From Immundisolibacter sp049322795 (GTDB lineage: Bacteria; Pseudomonadota; Gammaproteobacteria; Immundisolibacterales; Immundisolibacteraceae), in NCBI GenBank assembly GCA_049322795.1, contig JBMOQH010000008.1, positions 349,295 to 413,294 of the forward strand: a DNA stretch of 64,000 nt, given 5' to 3'. Shown in pieces: positions 25,428 to 34,784 of this stretch. The notes under the pieces are model-generated. The model ran no database searches. It saw nothing but the letters and a program-made list of their open reading frames with translations, and had not been told where the DNA came from. Numbering within the stretch: the stretch's first letter is position 1; each line of letters starts with the position of its first letter. A program made the translations under genes and the position numbers.

Positions 25428-26072
25428 ATGGAAGCGCTGCAAACGCTGCTCGACCTGTTCCTGCACCTCGACAAGCACCTGACCGCCTTCACCGCCGAGT
25501 ACGGTGTGTGGGTGTACGCGCTGCTGGCGCTGGTGGTGTTCTGCGAAACCGGGCTGGTGGTGACGCCGTTTCTGCCGGGCGATTCGCTGCTGTTCGTGGT
25601 CGGCACGCTGGCCGGCGCCGGCATGCTGGACTTCGGCACCGCGGCGGGGGTGGTGTTCGTGTCGGCGGTGGTCGGCGACAGCGTCAACTACGCCATCGGC
25701 AACGCCATCGGGCCGCGGGTGTATTCGCGGCCGGATTCGCGCTGGATCAGGCAGGCCCATCTGGCGCAGACGCGGGCGTTCTTCGAGCGCCACGGCGGCA
25801 AGACCATCGTGCTGGCGCGCTTCGTGCCCATCGTGCGCACCTTCGCGCCCTTCGTGGCCGGCGTCGGCGCCATGCAGTACCGGCGCTTTTTTGCCTACAA
25901 CGTGTTCGGCGCGGCGGTGTGGGTGCTGCTGTTCATGACCGCCGGCGTGCTGTTCGGCCAGATCCCGCTGGTCAAGAACAACCTCACGCTGATCGCGCTC
26001 GGCATCGTCGCCGTGTCCCTGTTGCCGGTGGCGTTCCATTGGCTTCAGGCGCGGCGCGCCAGCGCGGCTTGA
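25428..26072 (+). CDS. DedA family (VTT domain) membrane protein
   Basis: 214 residues with five or six hydrophobic segments. The family hallmarks are ETGLVVTPFLPGDSLLF near residue 35, GDSVNYAIGNAIGP and the R-x3-P motif GKTIVLARFVPIVRTFAPFVAG near residue 125. DedA proteins act in membrane lipid homeostasis; some move undecaprenyl phosphate or phospholipid across the inner membrane. The start is the ATG at 25428, after a 190-base gap with no gene. It is probably transcribed separately from mutL. Confidence 0.92.
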   Translation: MEALQTLLDLFLHLDKHLTAFTAEYGVWVYALLALVVFCETGLVVTPFLPGDSLLFVVGTLAGAGMLDFGTAAGVVFVSAVVGDSVNYAIGNAIGPRVYSRPDSRWIRQAHLAQTRAFFERHGGKTIVLARFVPIVRTFAPFVAGVGAMQYRRFFAYNVFGAAVWVLLFMTAGVLFGQIPLVKNNLTLIALGIVAVSLLPVAFHWLQARRASAA

Positions 26073-26189
26073 CGGCCGTCAGGCCAGCCCCGGCGGCGCT
26101 GCCTATGCTTCGCGGCCGCGCGTTTTGCCGCTGCCCGGTCGCGCCGGCGGCGGCGGGCGTCTGAACATTCAATTGAGGAACAAGCTTTC

Positions 26190-27269
26190 GTGGCCAACAG
26201 CAAGCTGAAATTCGGCGTATATACGGAAATGAACTGCATGCCGGGGGTCGGCAGCGGCGAGGCGGTGTGGGACGTGATGGGCCACATCGAGCAGTGCGAC
26301 CGGCTCGGCTACGACGTGTACATGGCCATCGAGCACCACTTCTTCCCGACCTTCGGCCAGTCGTCGAACCCGCTGGCGCTGTTCTCGGCCGCCGCCCAGC
26401 GCAGCCAGAAAATCCGCTTTCGCACCCTGTGCCACACCCTGCCGCTGCACACGCCGACCGTGCTGGCGGGCGAAATCGCCACCGCCGACGTGCTGACCGG
26501 CGGGCGGCTTGATCTCGGCTTCGGGCGTGGCCACGCCTGGCTGTACAAGATGGCCGGTATCCCCTACGAGGAAAGCCAGCCGCGCTACGAGGAAGCGCAG
26601 GACATCATCATGAAGGCGCTGACCGAGGAGCGGTTCTCGTTTCACGGCAGCAGGTACCAGCTTGACGACGTGTCGGTCCACCCGCGGCCGGTGCAGCCCC
26701 GGATGCCGGTTTATCTCACCGGCACCAGCGGGCGCTCGTTCCGCTTCGCGGCCGAGCGCGGGTGGGGCATTTCGGTGGGTGGGCCGGCGCCGTACCCGAT
26801 TTTCGTCAAGGCGATTGCCGAGTACCGCGAGGCTTGCGCCAAGGCCGGCACCCGGCCGATCGTGAGCTGGATTCAGCCGGTGCACATCGCGCCGACCGAG
26901 AACGAGGCGCAGCAGCAGGCGCGCACGGCGGCGCCGTACTTCTATCACCAGATCGCCAAACCGATTCTGGCGCTGGACAAGGAGGCGGATCGCGAGCGCC
27001 TGCTGGCGGCCGGGTATGGTTTTTACGCCAGCGATGCCATGAACCGGATGCTCGAGCTCACCTATGACGACATCCTGGCGCAGGACATGGTGTGGGTGGG
27101 CACGCCGGCGCAGATCGCCAACAAGGTGGCGGATTTCCTGGCCCGGGAGGAACTCGACGAGTTCGCCATTCAGGTGCTGGCGCGCGGGCCGGAGGGAGGC
27201 ATTACCCTCGAACAGCACCGGCGTGTGCACGAGCTGTTCGCCAGGGAGGTGATGCCGGGCTTCAACTGA
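26190..27269 (+). CDS. LLM class flavin-dependent oxidoreductase
   Basis: 359 residues, luciferase-like TIM barrel: FGVYTEMNCMPG at the N-terminus, YMAIEHHFFPTFGQSSNPL, FRTLCHTLPLHTPTVLAGEIATADVLTGGRLDLGFGRGH in the core (quoted here only as landmarks near residues 70-115) and SGRSFRFAAERGWG. Such enzymes use reduced FMN and oxygen to hydroxylate or cleave organic substrates. GTG start at 26190 with GAGGAA upstream. It is closed by a strong terminator at 27293-27327. The adjacent amidohydrolase, UbiD-type decarboxylase and acyl-CoA lyase suggest aromatic catabolism, but the substrate is unknown. Confidence 0.85.
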   Translation: MANSKLKFGVYTEMNCMPGVGSGEAVWDVMGHIEQCDRLGYDVYMAIEHHFFPTFGQSSNPLALFSAAAQRSQKIRFRTLCHTLPLHTPTVLAGEIATADVLTGGRLDLGFGRGHAWLYKMAGIPYEESQPRYEEAQDIIMKALTEERFSFHGSRYQLDDVSVHPRPVQPRMPVYLTGTSGRSFRFAAERGWGISVGGPAPYPIFVKAIAEYREACAKAGTRPIVSWIQPVHIAPTENEAQQQARTAAPYFYHQIAKPILALDKEADRERLLAAGYGFYASDAMNRMLELTYDDILAQDMVWVGTPAQIANKVADFLAREELDEFAIQVLARGPEGGITLEQHRRVHELFAREVMPGFN

Positions 27270-27292
27270 GGCCAACCGGCTCGGCGCGACCA

Positions 27293-27327
27293 AAACCGCA
27301 TCCCGGCGACGGGGTGCGGTTTTTTTT
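27293..27327 (+). terminator. Rho-independent terminator after the LLM oxidoreductase gene
   Basis: Twelve-base-pair stem AAACCGCATCCC (27293-27304) with GGGGTGCGGTTT, one G-U pair, six-base loop, and a run of eight T ending at 27327. Confidence 0.92.
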
Positions 27328-27384
27328 GCGTCCCCGGGGACGTCGTACCATCGACGCCCCTGATCCTCACCGCCCGGAGCGCCC

Positions 27385-28377
27385 ATGGCCATCGATGTCC
27401 ACACCCACGTCGTGCCGGCCGACTTTCCGGCCTACGCGGGCCGCGCCGGCAGTCAGCGCTGGCCGCAGATGCAGGCCTGCGACCATCCCGGCCACCGCAC
27501 GGTGGTGATCGGCGACAAGCCGTTCCGGACCGTCAGCGACCACAGCTGGGACGTCGCCCGCCGGGTCGAGGACATGGCCGCCGAGGACGTGCAGATGCAG
27601 GTGCTCTCGCCCATGCCGGAGCTGCTGTCGTACTGGTTCGACGCCGACGACGCGCTGGCCATGGCGCGGCACGTGAACGGCACCATCGCCGCCATGGTGG
27701 CGGCCGACCCTGCGCACTTCGCCGGGCTCGGCATGGTGCCGCTGCAGGACCCGGACCTCGCCGCCCGGCAGATGCACACGCTGCGCCGCGAGTACGGCCT
27801 GGTCGGCGTGGAGGTGGGCAGCAACATCAACGGCAAGCCGATCGGCCACCCCGACCATGCGCCGTTTTTCGCCGCGGCGGTGGAGAACGATCTGGCGGTG
27901 TTCGTGCATGCGCTGCACCCGGCGGGTGCCGATCGGGTCATCGGCCCGCCGCTGCTGCAGGCGCTGATCGCGTTCCCGAACGAGAACGGCTTCGCGGTGG
28001 CGTCGATGATCACCGGCGGCCTGCTGGAGAAATTTCCGGGCCTGCGGATCGGCTTCAGCCACGGCGGCGGCAGCTTCGGCCTGGTGCTGCCGCGCCTGCA
28101 ATCCGGCTGGGAGACCACGCGCGGCGACAGCGCCTTTCTGCCGCGCCCGCCGATCGAATACGCCCGGCGCATGTACTACGACGCGCTGGTTTACGACGAT
28201 CTCGCCCTGCGGTATCTGATTGATCTGTACGGCGTCGATCGCCTGATGGTGGGCTCGGACTACCCGTTCGTCATCCGCGAGAAGGCGCCCGGCCGGCGCA
28301 TCGTCGGGCTCGATCTGCCGCCCGCGCAGCGCGACGCCATCCTGCGCGGCAACGCGCGCGAGTATCTGCGGCTGTAG
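27385..28377 (+). CDS. Amidohydrolase family 2 protein (ACMSD/decarboxylase-like)
   Basis: 330 residues. Metal site DVHTHVVP at residues 4-11, a central VFVHALHPAG, then FSHGGGSFGLVLPRL and GSDYPFVI, the His/His/His/Asp set of the ACMSD-like amidohydrolases. Members decarboxylate or hydrate aromatic acids and ring-cleavage products (2-amino-3-carboxymuconate semialdehyde, gamma-resorcylate, 4-oxalomesaconate). The start is the ATG at 27385, 57 bases after a terminator, so it has its own promoter. It is part of the presumed aromatic-acid cluster. Confidence 0.87.
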   Translation: MAIDVHTHVVPADFPAYAGRAGSQRWPQMQACDHPGHRTVVIGDKPFRTVSDHSWDVARRVEDMAAEDVQMQVLSPMPELLSYWFDADDALAMARHVNGTIAAMVAADPAHFAGLGMVPLQDPDLAARQMHTLRREYGLVGVEVGSNINGKPIGHPDHAPFFAAAVENDLAVFVHALHPAGADRVIGPPLLQALIAFPNENGFAVASMITGGLLEKFPGLRIGFSHGGGSFGLVLPRLQSGWETTRGDSAFLPRPPIEYARRMYYDALVYDDLALRYLIDLYGVDRLMVGSDYPFVIREKAPGRRIVGLDLPPAQRDAILRGNAREYLRL

Positions 28378-28806
28378 TCAGGCCAACGGTCCGAGTTCCG
28401 ATTGCACGGCGGCAGCGAGCGCCGCCAAGTCAACTTCGCGCGGCGCACCGTCGCGCCGCGGCGGCGCCCAGATGGCGTCCGGAAACGTGGCGTCGTCCGC
28501 AAAGCGCGGGATCACGTGCCAGTGCAGGTGCGGCACCTGGTTGCCGAGGCTGGCGAGGTTGATCTTGGCGGGCGAGAGCGCCTGCCGCAGCGCGGCTTCC
28601 ACGCCGAACACGAGGTCCATCAGATGGCCGCGGTCGGCGGGGGCGAGGTCGGTCATCTCCGCCACGTGGGCGTTCCAGATGACGCGGCAAAAGCCCGGGT
28701 AGGCCGGATCGTCCACCCGCACCACGCGCGCCCGGGTGTCCCGCCACAGCACGGTTTCGCCGCGCGGTTGGCAGAGCGGGCAGGGGGCGGCGGGCATGGC
28801 GTTCAT
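28378..28806 (-). CDS. HIT family protein
   Basis: 142 residues; the HIT nucleotide-hydrolase motif HLHWHVIPRF (H-x-H-x-H-x-x) lies near residue 95, preceded by INLASLGNQVPHLH. The N-terminal PCPLCQPRGE is a short Cys pair often seen in this group. Substrates are dinucleoside polyphosphates or nucleotidyl conjugates. The start is the ATG at 28806, with an alternative at 28797. It is convergent with the amidohydrolase, meeting it base to base at 28377/28378, and divergent from the UbiD gene. Confidence 0.85.
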   Translation of the reverse strand: MNAMPAAPCPLCQPRGETVLWRDTRARVVRVDDPAYPGFCRVIWNAHVAEMTDLAPADRGHLMDLVFGVEAALRQALSPAKINLASLGNQVPHLHWHVIPRFADDATFPDAIWAPPRRDGAPREVDLAALAAAVQSELGPLA

Positions 28807-28952
28807 GGCGGCGCATTGTGCCCGCGCGGCCCCAGCGGCGGCCAGCGGCTTGCCGCGCCGGCAGCGCCGCCGCCACAATCGCCGCGACGCAGGCGCCCGT
28901 CCCACCGGGCAAAGACGTCACCAGAGCCGGACACCGGCCGCAGGAGGAGACC

Positions 28953-30354
28953 ATGCCGTACCGCGACATCCGCCAGTTCATGGCGCGTCTGGACGCCGCC
29001 GGCGAGCTGCTGGAAATCGACACCGAGGTCGATCCCAACGAGGAACTCGGCGCCATCTGCCGCAAGGTGCTGGACGAGGGCGGCCCGGCGCTGCTTTTCA
29101 ACAACGTCGGGTTACCCGTACCCGGTGTTCACCAACATGCTGGGCACGAAGGAGCGCATCGCGCTGGCCATGCACGTGCCGCTGGCGCAGGTCGGCGAGG
29201 CGTTTCTTGGCCGTTCGCGCAGCCGCCCGTGGCCGCAGGCGCGCCTGACCGACACCGCCCCGTGCAAGGAAGTGGTGATCCCCGAAGCCGAGCTGCGCAT
29301 CGGGGATCTCGTGCCGCGGGCGGTCAACAACCCGGACGACGGCGGCGCCTTCCTGAACTACGGTCTCGTGGTGATGAAGGACCCGGACAGCGGCCGGCGC
29401 AACATGGGCATCTACCGCCTGCAGCTGCGACCGGGCAACCGGACCGGCATCTGGTCGAGCCCCACCTCGCACGCCGGCACCATCCGCGCCAAGAACGACC
29501 TGCGCGGTGCGCCGACCGAGGTCGCGGTGGCCATCGGCGGCGACCCGATGCTGTATCTGGCCTCGCAGGTGCAGGGCCTGAACCTGGGCGACGACGAGAT
29601 GGAGCTGGCCTCGTCCCTGCGCGGCGAGCCGGTGGCGCTGGTCAAGTGCGACACGGTCGATCTGGAAGTGCCGGCCGACGCCGAGATCGTGCTCGAGGGC
29701 CGCATCCTGCCCGGCGTGCGCGAGGCAGAGGGCCCGTACGGCGAGTACCCCGGTTACTACGGCCCGGTCGGCGACCAGCCGGTGATCCAGTTCCACCATG
29801 CCACGCGGCGCAGGAGCCCGGTGTACGTGCACACCTACATCGGCGTGCCGCCGTCGGACACGCACGCGCTCGGGCAGATGATGGGCGAGGCCGGGCTCAC
29901 CGCCAAGCTGCGCGCCGACGTGGCGCCGACCGTGAAGGAGGTGTACTGCGCACTCGACATGCACACCGTGGTGGTGTCGCTCAAGAAGGTCTACGAGGAG
30001 CAGGCCAAGCACGTCATCTACGCGCTGTGGGCCACGCGCACCGCCAAGACCGTGATCGTGGTCGACGACGACATCGACCCGCGCAACCAGGAGGAGGTGT
30101 ACTGGGCCATCGCCAACCGCAGCCACGCGCCGCGCGACGTGCTGATGGGCGACGGCTTCGGCACCATCGGCCCGGCTATCGACAAGTACGGCGACGGCAT
30201 CGCCAGCAAGCTTGGCATCGACGCCACCGCGCCACTGAAGGGCTATCCCGCCATGTCGCGCCCGCGCCCGGAAATGGCCGCCCGCGTGCGCGAGCGCTGG
30301 GCGGAACTGATGGCGTCCGGCAAGACCAAGCTGCGCCGCGGCGGGCGTGGTTAG
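28953..30354 (+). pseudogene. UbiD family decarboxylase, interrupted by one frameshift
   Basis: The ATG at 28953 follows a perfect AGGAGG-like site and opens MPYRDIRQFMARLDAAGELL. At the GGG at 29109-29111 the family reading continues in the next frame (GYPYPVFTNMLGTKERIALAM), so one extra base is present; removing it gives about 467 residues, the normal UbiD length. Later landmarks include HAGTIRAKNDLRGAP, EGPYGEYPGYYGPVGDQP and DVLMGDGFGTIGPAIDKYG. UbiD enzymes use prenylated FMN to decarboxylate or carboxylate aromatic or alpha,beta-unsaturated acids. The rest of the frame is intact and shows ordinary codon use, so a sequencing or assembly error is as likely as true inactivation. Confidence 0.85.
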
Positions 30355-30364
30355 CCGAATGTTG

Positions 30365-30388
30365 AAAAAGGGCTCTCCTGCCCTTTTT
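30365..30388. terminator. Bidirectional terminator after the UbiD gene
   Basis: AAAAAGGGC (30365-30373) pairs with GCCCTTTTT (30380-30388) around a six-base loop; the A and T arms give T-runs in both directions. Confidence 0.8.
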
Positions 30389-30399
30389 CGACTCGGCGC

Positions 30400-30560
30400 A
30401 TCGCGGGCATGGCCCGCGATGGCCTCCGCCGATCAAGCGCCATGCGCTTGATCGGCGTGCAAGCCATCCATGGCTTGCCAGAACACTTCGGAATGAGAGC
30501 GCGGCGCGGTCCGCGCTCCCTGGGCGGGCCGGGATGGCCCGTCCGGCCGGTCGGGTAAGC
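30400..30560. repeat. Cluster of consecutive short palindromes
   Basis: At least five hairpins follow one another between the UbiD and lyase genes: 30400-30420 (9-bp stem, loop ATG), 30428-30456 (13-bp perfect stem, loop CAT), 30459-30478 (9 bp), 30497-30518 (8 bp) and CGGTCGG/CCGACCG near 30548-30566. The first resembles a hairpin at 45614-45638. There is no gene in 30355-30693. They look like stacked REP-like units. Confidence 0.7.
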
Positions 30561-30693
30561 CGACCGGCAGCCGCCGCCCGTCCGGCGATGCGGCGATGTC
30601 GGCGATGTCGGCGCGGGCAGGGACGCGCGCCGGGATCCGATCGAAACGTCACACAAACACGGGCGTGTCCGCCCGACGAGGAGAAACCGTCCC

Positions 30694-31515
30694 ATGCAGA
30701 AGACATACGAATGCGTGAACCTGGCCATCGACGGCGACGTGGCCACGGTGCAGCTGAACCGCCCCGAGAAACGCAACTGCCTGAGCCCGACCCTGCACCG
30801 CAACATGGTGGATGCGCTGAACGAGGTGGCGCGTGCCCAGTGCAAGGTGATGGTGGTCACCGGCACGGGCGATTCCTTCAGCGCCGGCATGGACCTCGAA
30901 CAGTGCTTTCTGGAGCCGTTCGACGATCCGGAGAAGTTCAACGCCGTCAACGCGCCGTGCTTCGAATGGTTCACGCACCTGAAGAGCTTTCCGGCGGTGA
31001 CGGTGGCCAAGGTCAACGGCTGGGCGTTCGGCGGCGGCTTCGAGATCGCCGGCATCTGCGACATCGTGATCGCCGCCGAGGAGTCCGTATGGGGCCTGTC
31101 GGAGATCAATTTCGGCATCTTTCCGGGCGGCGGCGCCACCTGGTCGTACGCGCACAACATGCTGCGCAAGCAGGCGCTGTTCTACGCGCTGACCGGTGCC
31201 ACCTTCACCGGCAAGGAGGCGGTGGCGCTCGGCATGGCCAACATCGCGGTGCCCTTGAAGGACCTCGACGCGGAGGTCGACAAGTGGGTCAGGAACCTGG
31301 CCCGCAAGGGCCGCACGGTGCTGCGCAAGACCAAGGAGGTGTACGAGAAATCCTTGCGCCTGACGTTTGCCGAGTCCATGGAATGGGAAATGGCCAAGAT
31401 GTGGGAGCTGTCGCGCGAGACGAACGACGACTGGATCCGCACCGCGCTGGCGTCGTTCAAGAAGCGCGAGTTCAAGCCGGGCCTGCAGGACTACACGCTG
31501 ACCCGGGACGTTTGA
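30694..31515 (+). CDS. Enoyl-CoA hydratase/isomerase, p-hydroxycinnamoyl-CoA hydratase/lyase-like
   Basis: 273 residues. Crotonase-fold landmarks: NRPEKRNCLSPTLHRNM (22-38), the oxyanion loop AGMDLEQ (64-70), VNGWAFGGGFEIAG (108-120) and GLSEINFGIFPGGG with Glu137, corresponding to the catalytic Glu of hydroxycinnamoyl-CoA hydratase/lyase. The end KPGLQDYTL also matches that group (about 275 residues). HCHL turns feruloyl-CoA or coumaroyl-CoA into vanillin or 4-hydroxybenzaldehyde plus acetyl-CoA. The similarity is by eye; another CoA-lyase or hydratase role is possible. GAGGAG precedes the ATG. Confidence 0.82.
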   Translation: MQKTYECVNLAIDGDVATVQLNRPEKRNCLSPTLHRNMVDALNEVARAQCKVMVVTGTGDSFSAGMDLEQCFLEPFDDPEKFNAVNAPCFEWFTHLKSFPAVTVAKVNGWAFGGGFEIAGICDIVIAAEESVWGLSEINFGIFPGGGATWSYAHNMLRKQALFYALTGATFTGKEAVALGMANIAVPLKDLDAEVDKWVRNLARKGRTVLRKTKEVYEKSLRLTFAESMEWEMAKMWELSRETNDDWIRTALASFKKREFKPGLQDYTLTRDV

Positions 31516-31531
31516 CCGGGGCGGCCGGCGC

Positions 31532-31601
31532 TCAATCCGGCAGCGGGTGGTGGCAGGCCACCCGCTGCCCGTGGCCGAGGTCCGCTGGCGCGAAATTCCG
31601 C
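31532..31601 (-). pseudogene. Possible remnant of an oligopeptide ABC ATPase C-terminus
   Basis: On the minus strand this piece encodes NFAPADLGHGQRVACHHPLP, then Asp and a stop. GxRVACH is the characteristic end of OppD/OppF-type ATPases and is also the end of the intact transporter ATPase at 38.3 kb (GAQRVACHKAT), with which it shares a 17-base stretch. No upstream part of such a gene is present. The same bases form an 11-bp hairpin (31540-31568) downstream of the lyase gene. Confidence 0.35.
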
Positions 31602-31675
31602 CGGTATGTCGCGCAGCTAGCGCGGCGGTTGGGTCATGGCCGGGCTTGTCCGCGTGCCGGGTCCGCCGTGCCGGT

Positions 31676-33109
31676 TCACAGATACGGCGAGAACAGCCAG
31701 CAGAACGCGTCGCGCGTGCGCTCGGCGAGGCCACGGCGGCTGATTTCGTCCAGCGACACCGGCCGGGAAACGTCCCACGCTGTAACGAAGTCGGCCGCCA
31801 GGTCGGCGTTGAAGCCGGCGTCGAACACCTCGACGTTGAGCTCGAAATTCAGGCGCAGGCTGCGCGGGTCGAGGTTGGCGGACCCGACCTGCGCGTAGTC
31901 CTCGTCCACCAGCAGGAACTTGGTGTGCGCGAACGGCGGCGGCTGGTAGCGCACCTCGACGCCGTGCTGCAGCAGTTCCCACAGCATGTTGCGCGTGGCC
32001 CAGTGCACGTAGGGCAGGTTGTTGCGGCCGGGCAGCAGGATGGACACCGTCACGCCGCGCAGCGCGGCCGCCTGCAGGGCGCCGATCAGCTCGCGCCCGG
32101 GCAGGAAATACGGCGTCACGATGCAGATGCGCCGCTGCGCGGCCGACACCGCCGACAGCAATACCAGCGCGAGGCGGTCGAGATCCTCGTTGGGACCGTC
32201 GGTGATGACCCGGCAGGATGCCGTTGCCGGCTGCGGCGGCACCGCCTTCGGCGCGGGCAGCGTCTGTCCGGTGGCGAAATGCCAATCCTCGGCGAACACC
32301 GCCTCCATCTGTCCGACCACCGGTCCGGTCAGGCGCAGGTGCAGGTCGGCCACCCGATAACCGCGGCCATCGCCCAGCATGTGGTAGTCCGCGATGTTCA
32401 TGCCGCCGGTGAAGGCGATGTCGCCATCCACGACCAGGATCTTGCGGTGGTTGCGAAGGTTCACGTGCACGCTCGGCGGCCAGATGCGTAGTGGCAGGAA
32501 CCGAGCCACGCGCACGTCCGCGCGACGCAGCACCGGGGCGGCGCGCGGCAGCGTGTACCACTGGCCCAGGCCGTCGATCAGCACGCACACCGTCACGCCG
32601 CGCCGCCGGGCCGCGCACAGCGCTTCGATGATGTCGCGCGCCGCGCCGCGCGCGCCGAAGATGTAGGTGGACAGGTACACGTAACGCTCGGCCGAGCGGA
32701 TGGCCTCGATCATCGCCGGGTAGGCCTGCTCGCCGTTTTGCAGGCGCTGGATGGTGTTGCCGGGCAGGCAGGCGCGGCGGCTGATGCGCGCCGAGGCGCG
32801 CGCGATGGGGCTGTCGGGCGCGTCGCCGGTGGCCGGCTCGGCGAGCTCGGCGTCGTCCGGCTGTTCGTAGTCGAACTGGAGCGGCAGACGGCGGCCGAGC
32901 CGCTGCGCGCGGGTGCGGATGCGGTTCACGCCGAACAGGAAATACAGCACCGGGCCGCCCAGCGGCAGCAGCAGGCTGATGCCGATCCACGCCAGCGCCG
33001 AGCGCGGGTCGCGCTTTGTGAGCAGCGCGTGCCAGGCGCACAGCAGGCCAAGCCCGGCCTGCAGCGCCAGCGCCAGCCAGGCCAGCGTGGCGGTGAACTC
33101 GGCGCTCAT
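31676..33109 (-). CDS. cls: Cardiolipin synthase (phospholipase D family)
   Basis: 477 residues. Two N-terminal hydrophobic segments (LAWLALALQAGLGLLCAW and AWIGISLLLPLGGPVLYFLFG) anchor it in the inner membrane. Two PLD active sites follow: HVNLRNHRKILVVDGDIAF (HxKx4D) and FAHTKFLLVDEDYAQVGS. The enzyme joins two phosphatidylglycerols, or PG with PE, to form cardiolipin. The length and order of motifs are standard for Cls. Its stop lies 160 bases from the lyase gene, convergent with it; on the other side the class III alcohol dehydrogenase ends 10 bases from its start. Confidence 0.94.
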   Translation of the reverse strand: MSAEFTATLAWLALALQAGLGLLCAWHALLTKRDPRSALAWIGISLLLPLGGPVLYFLFGVNRIRTRAQRLGRRLPLQFDYEQPDDAELAEPATGDAPDSPIARASARISRRACLPGNTIQRLQNGEQAYPAMIEAIRSAERYVYLSTYIFGARGAARDIIEALCAARRRGVTVCVLIDGLGQWYTLPRAAPVLRRADVRVARFLPLRIWPPSVHVNLRNHRKILVVDGDIAFTGGMNIADYHMLGDGRGYRVADLHLRLTGPVVGQMEAVFAEDWHFATGQTLPAPKAVPPQPATASCRVITDGPNEDLDRLALVLLSAVSAAQRRICIVTPYFLPGRELIGALQAAALRGVTVSILLPGRNNLPYVHWATRNMLWELLQHGVEVRYQPPPFAHTKFLLVDEDYAQVGSANLDPRSLRLNFELNVEVFDAGFNADLAADFVTAWDVSRPVSLDEISRRGLAERTRDAFCWLFSPYL

Positions 33110-33119
33110 GCGGCGCCGC

Positions 33120-34229
<1,110 letters not shown>

Positions 34230-34388
34230 CGATCGGCTCCCTCGTGTCATGGCCGGGCATTATGCCAAGCCGGCCCGTCGCGCCGGGCGCCGGGCGCCGG
34301 GCAGCGTCGCTGGTACCATGCCGGCCGTCCCTCGGCCCGCAGCGCTGTGCAGGCTTTTGCGTTTGGCGTTCCGCGCCGGCCGATCCTC

Positions 34389-34775
34389 TTGGATATCCAC
34401 CTCGATTCGATCCCCGTGCGCCGTGTGATGACATTCGGTCTGGTGGGCGTGCTCGCCACGGCCATCCACGTGATGGTGGCCAGCGCGCTCATCGCGGGCG
34501 CCGGCTGGCCGGCCGGGTTCGCCAACGGCGCGGCATTCTGCGCCGCGACGCTGGCGTCGTATTCGCTCAATTCCCGGCTCACCTTCCGGCAGGCCATGTC
34601 CCGGCGCACGCTGTGGCGGTTTGTCGCCGTGGCCGCCCTCGGCGCGCTGCTTTCGATGGCGATTTCCGGCGGCGCGGAGTGGTACGGCTTGCACTACCTG
34701 GTCGGCATTGCCCTGGTGGTGACCAGCCTGCCGCTGCTGACCTTTCTGGCGCACAGCCGCTGGACGTACAGGTAG
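34389..34775 (+). CDS. GtrA-like membrane protein
   Basis: About 128 residues with four hydrophobic helices: TFGLVGVLATAIHVMVASAL, FANGAAFCAATLASYSLNSR, FVAVAALGALLSMAISG and LVGIALVVTSLPLLTFLAH, ending HSRWTYR. The RxTF/SRLTF and RWTY endings of helices two and four are GtrA family signatures (polyprenyl-linked sugar transfer). The start is unclear: TTG at 34389, GTG at 34416 or ATG at 34428, none with a clear ribosome site. It is followed 9 bases later by a polysaccharide deacetylase, so a role in surface glycan synthesis is plausible. Confidence 0.75.
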   Translation: MDIHLDSIPVRRVMTFGLVGVLATAIHVMVASALIAGAGWPAGFANGAAFCAATLASYSLNSRLTFRQAMSRRTLWRFVAVAALGALLSMAISGGAEWYGLHYLVGIALVVTSLPLLTFLAHSRWTYR

Positions 34776-34784
34776 CCCGGTCGC

